From: Cyanobacteria bacterium UBA7753
Lineage (GTDB): Bacteria > Cyanobacteriota > Vampirovibrionia > Gastranaerophilales > Gastranaerophilaceae
Direction of reading: 5' to 3'
Length of the DNA: 64,000 nt
Assembly: GCA_002481545.1 (NCBI GenBank)
Contig: DLEF01000007.1
Span: 1 to 64,000 of the forward strand
The position numbers were made by a program, and so were the translations under genes. Numbering within the stretch: the first letter of the stretch is position 1; each line of letters starts with the position of its first letter. The notes under the pieces were generated by a model. The model worked only from the letters and a program-made list of their open reading frames with translations, was not told the DNA's origin and searched no databases. Shown one piece after another: positions 1 to 6,028 of the stretch.

Positions 1-3
1 AAA

Positions 4-37
4 GGCAATTTTTTCATGAGTATATACTTTATATATA
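4..37 (+). promoter_or_regulatory. Bipartite promoter-like element, copy 1
   Basis: GGCAATTTTT at 4 is followed, 22 bases later (26), by ACTTTATATATA. The same pair with the same 22-base offset occurs at 348, 4397, 28030 and 39521, each time just upstream of a gene. This copy precedes the first 50-residue protein gene. The second box holds a TATA-like -10; the first box does not resemble TTGACA. Its role as a promoter is inferred. Confidence 0.6.
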
Positions 38-80
38 TGTAAATAATAAATACAAAATTATAGAGAGCGAGTTTTAAGAA

Positions 81-233
81 ATGCAAGGATTATTCAAATA
101 CTTCCATTTATCACCTATTGATGATACAACTGATGACTGTGAAAAAAGTCTTGAGAATTTAAAAAGAATCAGATCAACTTTTCCGCCGGTCGAAAACAAA
201 AAAAATGCTTTGGTTATAAATTTAAAAGCATAG
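81..233 (+). CDS. Lineage-specific 50-residue protein, paralog A
   Basis: A 50-codon ORF starting at ATG 81 after an SD-like GAGAGCGAG. I do not recognise the family. The protein starts MQGLFK, has an acidic middle (DDTTDDCEKS) and ends with K/A-I-R, T-F/Y-PPVE and a terminal INLKA. The next gene at 424 encodes a protein of identical length with the same start, the same PPVE and the same INLKA end, so the two are paralogs created by tandem duplication that also copied the upstream promoter-like element. There is no signal peptide or membrane segment. The conservation of both ends with a divergent middle argues that the ORF is translated. The function is unknown. Confidence 0.7.
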   Translation: MQGLFKYFHLSPIDDTTDDCEKSLENLKRIRSTFPPVENKKNALVINLKA

Positions 234-347
234 AAAAAAGAATTAAATTATAAAGCTCAATTAAATCTTAAACTTACTCTCTCAAACAACTTTAATTATG
301 CCTTTTCTTCGAATGTTAAGAAATATTAATTTCATGCATTCAAAAAA

Positions 348-381
348 GGCAATTTTTTTATGATTATATACTTTATATATA
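348..381 (+). promoter_or_regulatory. Bipartite promoter-like element, copy 2
   Basis: GGCAATTTTT at 348 and ACTTTATATATA at 370 have an offset of exactly 22. The match with copy 1 continues beyond the boxes up to the SD region (attatagagagcgag), showing that the whole upstream region was duplicated with the gene. Confidence 0.6.
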
Positions 382-423
382 TGTAAATAAGATAAACAAA
401 ATTATAGAGAGCGAGAATAAAGA

Positions 424-576
424 ATGCAAGGACTATTCAAATTCAGTCGTTGGATGACTTCCAATGATTCTAATTCTGATATAAAAAATAATATGAGCAG
501 ACTGGCAAAGATAAGAATGACATATCCGCCTGTAGAAGACGCCTCTAGCAAGTTTAGCATCAATTTGAAAGCATAA
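424..576 (+). CDS. Lineage-specific 50-residue protein, paralog B
   Basis: A 50-codon ORF from ATG 424 to TAA 574-576, with SD-like GAGAGCGAG upstream. It is a paralog of the ORF at 81: same length, same MQGLFK start, a shared LxKIRxTxPPVE segment and a shared INLKA C-terminus, with a diverged central stretch. No signal peptide or membrane helix is visible. It is followed by the hairpin at 597-633, which can end transcripts from either side. The function is unknown; the constant length suggests a small folded or partner-binding protein. Confidence 0.7.
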   Translation: MQGLFKFSRWMTSNDSNSDIKNNMSRLAKIRMTYPPVEDASSKFSINLKA

Positions 577-596
577 TATAAGATATAATAAACACT

Positions 597-633
597 AAAA
601 AAGAACCTGCGAGAATAATCTCACAGGTTCTTT
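597..633 (-). terminator. Rho-independent terminator
   Basis: The stem AAAGAACCTG/CAGGTTCTTT (extended by GAG/CTC with small mismatches) surrounds an AT-rich loop. On the minus strand it is followed by a run of six T (597-602), so it mainly ends the SLH-protein transcript. It may also stop readthrough from the small genes on the plus strand. Confidence 0.8.
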
Positions 634-654
634 CTATATCTTAACTTTTAAGAC

Positions 655-2070
655 TTACTTTTCTTGGAAAGTAACCTTAACAGTTTCTTTTGGATTCAAA
701 GATGTATTGTTTGAATATCCAGGAGCGAATAAGTATCTTACTTCGTCTAAGATTTCATAACCTACACCAAATACACCGCCGGTTGCGTTTTCAACAGTGT
801 TCCATACTAACTTACCAGCAGTTACGAATGAATTACCGAAGCTCTTCAAACCAGCAACAGGTTGTAAGCTGAACTTATCAACCAAAGTGTTTGATAAACG
901 ATCACCATATTCTTCAACAGCGTTAGATGCTAAGTTGCATTCTTGACCAACTGTTCTGCCTGCAACACCTAAGATTCTGCCTGCGCAAGAAAGAGGAGCA
1001 CCAACTACTCTTGCTACGAAGTTAGGATCTTTAGTATCTTGAGCAGCTGCTTCAACAACTACATCAGGTAATGCTGTAACTGTGTCGCCATCAACAACTT
1101 CTTTGAATTGAACTTTGATGTAACCAGGGTTCTTAACGCCAGGTCTAACGACTTCAGAAACAATACCTCTAACTTTAGCACCTGCCGGATAAGTCTTTCC
1201 ACCTATTGTAGCAGGTTCAACCAACTTAGCTGTGAATCTGTCACCTGCGTTAGAAACTCTTGCAGACAATCTGTCTTCAAACTTAACTAACATAGATGAA
1301 GTAGCGTAAGCTGATTCAACTTTAACTGCGTTTGTAGCAGCTTGAGGATTTTTCTTCAAGTATTCTGATAAAGCACCTACCAAGTAAGTAACTTGTTCTT
1401 TTGACAAGTATTGGTTGTTGATAAGAGCAGCTTCATCAGGGACAGCGTCCAAAATACCTGTAGCCAAAACTTCGTTAGTTGCAGCATAAGCCCAAGTAGG
1501 GATATGTTGGATAGTCTTGCCGTTGTAAGCAGGAACGTTCTTAGTTGTAGGAACGTCGAAGATTTTAGCTAAAGTACAGAATACTTCTGCCTTAGTAACT
1601 CTTTGTTCAGGCTTGAATGACTTGTCAGGATAACCAATCATGATATCAGCAGATAAAGCTCTGTCGATAGCATCCTTAGCCCAGTAAGAAGTAGGAACAT
1701 CGGTATACTTATCAGCAGTCTTAACTTCTGCTAATTCCAAACCGTCAGAAATAGTTTGAGCCAATTCACTTCTTAATACAGGTGATTTAATGCTCCATGA
1801 ACTGCCGTTTGCGTTAGCAGCCAATTTTTCCATTTCTTTCTTAGCGAAAGTTTGAACAAGTACATTGTCCTTGCCTGTGATAGTCTTTGCATTGTCAGCC
1901 TTAGTAATTTTACCGCCAACGATTTTGTCGGAATTTGCACCGACTTGTACTTGAGCTTCTGAGCCGAACAATGTCGGATGTGCATATGATTGGAACTGAG
2001 GAGCGTCAGCAGCCATCGCAGCAACACCAAATGCAGCTACAGAAACTAATGTTAATAATGTCTTTCTCAT
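655..2070 (-). CDS. SLH-domain secreted envelope protein
   Basis: A 471-residue exported protein. Residues 1-20 form a Sec signal peptide (MRKT, hydrophobic core, cleavage near AMA-AD). Residues 120-171 are a clear S-layer-homology motif (YTDVP..YWAKDAIDRAL...GYPDKSFKPEQRVTKAEV), with weaker SLH-like stretches before (93-115) and after (about 180-240). SLH domains typically hold envelope proteins to cell-wall polymers, so this is probably a wall-linked structural protein. The C-terminal half (about 250-471) has no domain I recognise. SD AAAGGAGA lies before the ATG. The gene stands alone with its own consensus-like promoter (2128-2156) and terminator (597-633), as expected for an abundant protein. 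Confidence 0.85.
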   Translation of the reverse strand: MRKTLLTLVSVAAFGVAAMAADAPQFQSYAHPTLFGSEAQVQVGANSDKIVGGKITKADNAKTITGKDNVLVQTFAKKEMEKLAANANGSSWSIKSPVLRSELAQTISDGLELAEVKTADKYTDVPTSYWAKDAIDRALSADIMIGYPDKSFKPEQRVTKAEVFCTLAKIFDVPTTKNVPAYNGKTIQHIPTWAYAATNEVLATGILDAVPDEAALINNQYLSKEQVTYLVGALSEYLKKNPQAATNAVKVESAYATSSMLVKFEDRLSARVSNAGDRFTAKLVEPATIGGKTYPAGAKVRGIVSEVVRPGVKNPGYIKVQFKEVVDGDTVTALPDVVVEAAAQDTKDPNFVARVVGAPLSCAGRILGVAGRTVGQECNLASNAVEEYGDRLSNTLVDKFSLQPVAGLKSFGNSFVTAGKLVWNTVENATGGVFGVGYEILDEVRYLFAPGYSNNTSLNPKETVKVTFQEK

Positions 2071-2127
2071 ACTTTTCTCCTTTATACATAAGAAATAACA
2101 ATTTCAATTTTTTCGTCTCTCTCATCA

Positions 2128-2156
2128 ATTATCCGAAAAATTGCATAAAATGTCAA
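2128..2156 (-). promoter_or_regulatory. Sigma-70 type promoter of the SLH protein gene
   Basis: On the minus strand there is a TTGACA box (plus TGTCAA 2151-2156), a 17-base spacer and GATAAT (plus ATTATC 2128-2133). This is almost a perfect consensus, located about 60 bases before the start codon. Confidence 0.75.
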
Positions 2157-2284
2157 GATAATTATTAACATGTGTAATATAAGCGCAGTACAAATTTGAA
2201 ACGGTTGGAACATGTATTTTTTTAGATAAAAATGTCTTAATTTTCCATGATTAAAATTTCTTATTTTATGGTTTGGGAAATGAG

Positions 2285-2500
2285 GATAATTATATCTGTT
2301 GAGATACTAAGACAGGAAGGCAGGGGGAAATGTATTTCCGCGCTACCGGATTACGCATTAACAAAATATGTAGGTCGGCATTACTATGCCAACAAAAATT
2401 AAAGCTGCATTCGGATTGTCGGATTGGTAAATCCGACCTACTTACTAGGGCAGTAAGGCTCTAAGGCACTAAGAAACCGCTCCGCGGATAATATAAAGTA
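2285..2500. repeat. Intergenic palindromic/dispersed repeat region
   Basis: There is no credible ORF here. The stretch contains GTAGGTCGG...CCGACCTAC arms around 2371-2442 and short phrases (gggggaaatg, ctaaggcactaag) that recur at 43760-43830. It looks like decayed non-coding repeat DNA, not a gene. Confidence 0.45.
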
Positions 2501-2506
2501 TAAAAC

Positions 2507-2535
2507 TTGTTTGATAAACCGATTTTTGATAAAAT
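2507..2535 (+). promoter_or_regulatory. Promoter giving a likely leaderless mRNA (mlaD-like gene)
   Basis: TTGTTT (2507-2512), a 17-base spacer and TAAAAT (2530-2535) are followed by only six bases before ATG 2542. Transcription would start at or next to the A of ATG. A GAGG lies between, but it is only one base from the ATG and so too close for a normal SD. Confidence 0.5.
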
Positions 2536-2541
2536 TGAGGT

Positions 2542-3207
2542 ATGAAAAAAGATGAGCGTAAATCCAGAACGACAAAACTTAGACTTATCGAATTTTCGAT
2601 ATGGCTTGTTATATTTCTCATTTTAGGCGGTCTGGTTGCACTCGGGGTAAACTATTACCACGAAACTTATGAATCTCATAATATATACATGCCTGACGTT
2701 GACGGCTTGATTGTCGGCTCTCCCGTATATATGATGGGAGTAAACATAGGGCATATAACAAAGATTAAAATAATTGGCGAAGACGAAATAAGAGTAAGGT
2801 TTAAAGTCCTCGACAGAGATATCCATATTCCGCAAGGTACAATCGCCACTGTAGACTTTAGCGGGCTTGGCGGTTCCAAATCACTTGTACTGTACCCGCC
2901 TGATTCTGACAGAGATGTCCCGCCCGAGAGGTTAACCAACAATACCGACTACATCATGGTCGAACGTCCTAGAAGACTTAGAGACTCATATGTCTTATTG
3001 TATGAAATGTACAACACAATCATGGATATGATATATACAGTCTCGGCGTTTGCTAACGATATCAAATTCGTCGAACTGCCTGACAACAATAATAATGATT
3101 CCATTGATGACTCCGATTTGCAAACTTTCTTGAAGTTCTACAACGGGATTTTAGATTCATCAATGGATAATATGAAAAGATTAAGAAGTGCAATAGAAAG
3201 AGAATAA
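2542..3207 (+). CDS. MCE/MlaD-domain membrane-anchored protein
   Basis: A 221-residue protein with one N-terminal membrane helix (about 15-37) followed by an MCE domain (about 48-120: YMPDVDGLIVGSPVYMMGV.IGHI...VRFKV...IPQGT.A..DF.GLGG.K.L.LYPP). MCE proteins form periplasmic hexamers that carry lipids between membranes in Gram-negative bacteria and chloroplast relatives, so a diderm envelope is implied. The C-terminal part is short and has no long helical needle. No MlaE/MlaF permease or ATPase genes are adjacent. upp follows after 14 bases in the same direction and is probably cotranscribed. It is a clear family member; its lipid substrate is unknown. Confidence 0.85.
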   Translation: MKKDERKSRTTKLRLIEFSIWLVIFLILGGLVALGVNYYHETYESHNIYMPDVDGLIVGSPVYMMGVNIGHITKIKIIGEDEIRVRFKVLDRDIHIPQGTIATVDFSGLGGSKSLVLYPPDSDRDVPPERLTNNTDYIMVERPRRLRDSYVLLYEMYNTIMDMIYTVSAFANDIKFVELPDNNNNDSIDDSDLQTFLKFYNGILDSSMDNMKRLRSAIERE

Positions 3208-3221
3208 AGGAGCTTAAAGTC

Positions 3222-3881
3222 ATGAATGAAGATAAAGTAAGAATAATCAGAAACCCTGTTATTTGTCAGAGTTTATGTACAATGAGAAACAAAGATACCG
3301 ACAGCCAAGGTGTCAGAATTGCGGCAAGAAAGATTACAAGAGTTTTGCTGTATGAGGCTTCAAAGAATTTACCGCTCGTAGAAAAAGAGATTGAAACCCC
3401 TATCACAAAATGCACCGTTAAAGATATCGCAAACGATATCAAAATAATTATTTCACCGATATTGAGAGCGGGGCTTATCTTTACGGATGAGGCAATAGAC
3501 ATCCTGCCTGATGCCTGCATAAGACACATCGGTATGTACCGTGACGAAAAGACACTAAAACCTGTCTGGTACTATAACAAGGTACCTATGGCAACACCGA
3601 ACCCTGAAAAATTCTATGTCTATATTACGGATCCGATGCTTGCAACAGGAAACTCAATGTTAGAGGCAATAAGACTTTATGCGGAAAAGAATATTCCGAT
3701 TGAGAATATAAAATGTATCTGTATAATCTCCGCTCCGCAAGGTATAGAACTCATACAAAAGGAATTTCCTGATATCGAGATTATAACCGCATCTATCGAT
3801 GAACGTCTAAACGAAAAAGGTTATATTATCCCGGGCATGGGTGATGCAGGCGACAGAATATTCAATACTGTTGCCGAATAA
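3222..3881 (+). CDS. upp: Uracil phosphoribosyltransferase
   Basis: A 219-residue cytosolic enzyme making UMP from uracil and PRPP (pyrimidine salvage). Diagnostic motifs are SPILRAGL (78-85), MYRDE (105-109), the PRPP loop DPMLATGNS (137-145) and the C-terminal uracil-binding GDAGDRIFNT near 205-216. The length is close to the usual 205-215. It lies 14 bases behind the MCE gene with its own SD (AAAGGAGC), so it is probably the second gene of a two-gene transcript. Nothing is missing from the active site. Confidence 0.95.
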   Translation: MNEDKVRIIRNPVICQSLCTMRNKDTDSQGVRIAARKITRVLLYEASKNLPLVEKEIETPITKCTVKDIANDIKIIISPILRAGLIFTDEAIDILPDACIRHIGMYRDEKTLKPVWYYNKVPMATPNPEKFYVYITDPMLATGNSMLEAIRLYAEKNIPIENIKCICIISAPQGIELIQKEFPDIEIITASIDERLNEKGYIIPGMGDAGDRIFNTVAE

Positions 3882-3901
3882 AACAATTATATACAACGAA
3901 T

Positions 3902-4306
3902 TTAAAAGGTAAGCTTTTTGCCGTTAACAATAAACGCAACGAGTTTGCCTTTTATATTTCTGATTGTTTCCTGAATATAATTACTATCAGGGCTCGTTTT
4001 AGAGGTGTATACAATTTTCCTGTGCTCAAATGAGTCTTTATTTTCCTTTGTTATAACCCTTGTATATTCCTGCGTTTTACTTTTATAATATTCAGTGGTT
4101 TTGTTTGGAGCATAAGTGAATTTTTGTACATCCAACGGATTACCGTTATTATCAAAATGTTCTACTTTCAAATATTTTCCGCTGTTTTCGTCAATTTCGG
4201 AATTTGATAACAACACCCCGTTATCGGAATATTCTCTTTTTGATTGGATATTATTATTTCTTGTTATTATTGTTCTGTTTCCAAAATTAATGCTGTTGAT
4301 TTTCAT
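3902..4306 (-). CDS. Hypothetical protein
   Basis: An unrecognised protein of 134 residues from the preferred start at 4306 (MKINSINFGN). An upstream start at 4339 is possible, but the AGGAAGG SD about a dozen bases before 4306 and the start sequence favour the shorter form. The sequence is polar, rich in N, K, T and Y, with loosely repeated strand-turn units (DNNGNPLDVQKF, KGKLVAFIVNGKKLTF) that suggest a beta-repeat fold. No signal peptide or membrane helix is present. It is convergent with upp and divergent from the 4444 gene. Function unknown. Confidence 0.6.
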   Translation of the reverse strand: MKINSINFGNRTIITRNNNIQSKREYSDNGVLLSNSEIDENSGKYLKVEHFDNNGNPLDVQKFTYAPNKTTEYYKSKTQEYTRVITKENKDSFEHRKIVYTSKTSPDSNYIQETIRNIKGKLVAFIVNGKKLTF

Positions 4307-4364
4307 TATTATATTATGCCTTCCTAAATATAATATCATAATAAATTTATTTATAACTCGTTAG

Positions 4365-4430
4365 CGTAACAAATCCGTAACATGTTTTGCATGAATAGCA
4401 ATTTTTGCGCTTAATTTTACTTTATTAAAG
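4365..4430 (+). promoter_or_regulatory. Bipartite promoter-like element with GTAAC direct repeat, copy 3
   Basis: AGCAATTTTT at 4397 and ACTTTATTAAAG at 4419 are again exactly 22 bases apart. Twenty bases upstream are two direct GTAAC boxes (4366 and 4377), 11 bases or one helical turn apart, similar to pairs at 28008/28019 and 39488/39498. They could bind an activator. Confidence 0.55.
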
Positions 4431-4443
4431 TAAGGTAAGGTTA

Positions 4444-5691
4444 ATGGTTAGTTTTAGTAGTTTAAATTTCAATAACGTAGGTATACCAAATCCTGTTGCA
4501 GCGACATCAGGAACACTGGTTGACGTTTATAATGACCTTTCCGAAAAAAAAGATAATTATATAGCAGTAACCCTTGCCAATGACAGTAAAACAGATGAGA
4601 GAGCAAGCGCAACAAAAATCGGTGCAGCCGGTTCATTTGTTATCGGCGCCGCAAAACTTGCGATAAATATAGCAAGAAAGGGCAAAACATACAAAAATCC
4701 GGTATTGGATTGGTTTATGAACGGTGCTAATTTCTATATGAAATGGGCAAATAAACTCAATCTAGGAAGAAGTCCTATCGTAAACAAATATTTAGGTGCC
4801 GCGGCATACATAGCCAGTGCAACAACTATAGGTGCAGGACTCGGCTATGGCATCGACAAATACGCGACCGCTATGAACACCAAAGTGGACGGGAAAATAT
4901 CTCACGTTCAATCAGGCGTAAACGGCTCTTGGATTCAATCAGGGCTCAAGTCTCTTGTCGCAACCGATGAAGGGAAACAGATAATCAAAGATTCCATTCA
5001 CAAAAATGATGATGACAGTGTAACCGTCAAATTCAACGGAATAAACAAAGACTATAACATCACTAAAAAAGAACTCAACGACGCAAGCCGTTCTTATGTA
5101 ACATACAAAAGCGCAGACGGTCAAACCGTTACCGGATTTAAGAAAAAATACTCAAAAGGTGACGGTGATGTCTTAGCGTTTGAAGTTGCTTTTGAAAAAT
5201 ATTGCAAAGACGTAAAAGACGGCAAAGTTGCGGAAGATGAAAACCTGCCTAAATCAATGTATACATTCTCAGACAAGGGAGATTTAATATTCACATCAGG
5301 AAAACCTCAACAACTGTATTATTTGCTTACGGGAAAACAAGCCACCAGAAACAACCCTGCCGAAAACAAAGACGCTTTGATGAGCATTTACGACAAAGAA
5401 AACCTTAAAAACTTCATTAACGATTACAAACTCCACCCGAACAACTACGCGGTAGAATTTACATTGAAAGATGAGAACAAAAACGACAAACAAAACCTTA
5501 AAATCTGCGATAAATTACACATTATGCACGCCGTAAAGAACGGAAGCCGTTATGCTGTTGAACACTTTGACGGAAAAACAGCAATCCTCACCAATGCCGA
5601 CAAAACAAAAGATAAAATGATTGTTCCTTTGGACAACATCGAAAAATACATCGCAGAAGCTAACTATATCGACCTTACAAAACAAAATTAG
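4444..5691 (+). CDS. Lineage-specific hypothetical protein, possible membrane segments
   Basis: A 415-residue protein I do not recognise. It starts MVSFSSLNFNNVG with SD-like AAGGTAAGG. Glycine/alanine-rich hydrophobic stretches at about 60-77 (ATKIGAAGSFVIGAAKLAI) and 119-138 (YLGAAAYIASATTIGAGLGYG) could be membrane or amphipathic helices. The rest is soluble, lysine- and aspartate-rich, and looks like a large globular C-terminal domain. It is preceded by the same promoter-like element as the 462-residue orphan at 28189, which has a comparable layout of a short hydrophobic region and a long polar region. The two may belong to one regulon of lineage-specific proteins. No enzymatic motif was found. 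Confidence 0.7.
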   Translation: MVSFSSLNFNNVGIPNPVAATSGTLVDVYNDLSEKKDNYIAVTLANDSKTDERASATKIGAAGSFVIGAAKLAINIARKGKTYKNPVLDWFMNGANFYMKWANKLNLGRSPIVNKYLGAAAYIASATTIGAGLGYGIDKYATAMNTKVDGKISHVQSGVNGSWIQSGLKSLVATDEGKQIIKDSIHKNDDDSVTVKFNGINKDYNITKKELNDASRSYVTYKSADGQTVTGFKKKYSKGDGDVLAFEVAFEKYCKDVKDGKVAEDENLPKSMYTFSDKGDLIFTSGKPQQLYYLLTGKQATRNNPAENKDALMSIYDKENLKNFINDYKLHPNNYAVEFTLKDENKNDKQNLKICDKLHIMHAVKNGSRYAVEHFDGKTAILTNADKTKDKMIVPLDNIEKYIAEANYIDLTKQN

Positions 5692-5727
5692 TAAAAAACT
5701 TAGTTAATCTTTTAATAATATTTTTAC

Positions 5728-5755
5728 TTACAATTTATTAAAAATGTGCTATAAT
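5728..5755 (+). promoter_or_regulatory. Promoter of small hydrophobic peptide mRNA (locus 1)
   Basis: TTACAA (5728-5733), a 16-base spacer and TATAAT (5750-5755) place the expected start near 5762. This leaves a leader of about 95 bases before the ATG at 5856. Confidence 0.6.
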
Positions 5756-5855
5756 ATTTTTGTAGGGCAGTCGGGCATTGCCTTTTATATAGTAAAACTC
5801 TAATTATGCACGACAACATTCAACTGACCAAATGGTGTAGAAAGGAGGGAGCTAT

Positions 5856-5939
5856 ATGAATCTACAATGGCGTGAAATTGCAAAAGGTGCCCTTTGGCTG
5901 ATTGGGCACCTTTGCATTTATGTTTCACAAAATCTGTAG
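5856..5939 (+). CDS. 27-residue hydrophobic peptide, candidate type I toxin
   Basis: A 28-codon ORF with a very strong SD (AAAGGAGGG) seven bases before ATG. The peptide starts MNLQWRE and then carries a hydrophobic segment (IAKGALWLIGHLCIYV), the usual make-up of membrane-acting type I toxins. The leader is about 95 bases and contains CCTTTT, able to pair with the SD. The 3' half of the ORF is overlapped on the opposite strand by a putative small RNA with its own promoter (5982-6009). The same arrangement occurs at 53535-53667. No homolog is recognised by eye, and the toxin role is inferred from architecture. Confidence 0.5.
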   Translation: MNLQWREIAKGALWLIGHLCIYVSQNL

Positions 5940-5975
5940 GGACTGACCGGACACCTTCGCAGGGTGTCCCCCTAC
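5883..5975 (-). ncRNA. Candidate antisense small RNA (antitoxin RNA, locus 1)
   Basis: The predicted start is near 5975 from the promoter 5982-6009. The RNA would begin with a long hairpin (GTAGGG and GGACACC arms pairing with GGTGTCC and CCCTAC, 5936-5975) and end in the stem AAAGGTGCCC/GGGCACCTTT (5883-5913) followed by a T-rich stretch on the minus strand. It overlaps the last 57 bases of the peptide ORF. Read on the plus strand, the first hairpin is followed by ATTTTTATT and can terminate the peptide mRNA. Confidence 0.5.
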
Positions 5976-5981
5976 ATTTTT

Positions 5982-6009
5982 ATTATAACTTACTTTTTTG
6001 TTTTTTCAA
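5982..6009 (-). promoter_or_regulatory. Promoter of antisense RNA, locus 1
   Basis: On the minus strand there is TTGAAA (plus TTTCAA 6004-6009), a 16-base spacer and a perfect TATAAT (plus ATTATA 5982-5987). It is the strongest promoter-like signal of this interval. Confidence 0.65.
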
Positions 6010-6028
6010 GTGGGCACATAATAAAATT

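Noticed and set aside
1..600. Short CRISPR-like or phage repeat at the window start
   Set aside because: The two repeats are duplicated gene units with conserved reading frames and promoters.
690..872. Plus-strand ORF of 60 residues opposite the SLH gene
   Set aside because: It lies wholly inside a well-supported gene on the other strand, has no SD and no recognisable sequence.
5762..5880. 4.5S/SRP RNA or 6S RNA in the 5.7-6.0 kb gap
   Set aside because: Neither the conserved SRP loop sequence nor a 6S-like open bubble is present; a strong SD followed by an ORF fits better.
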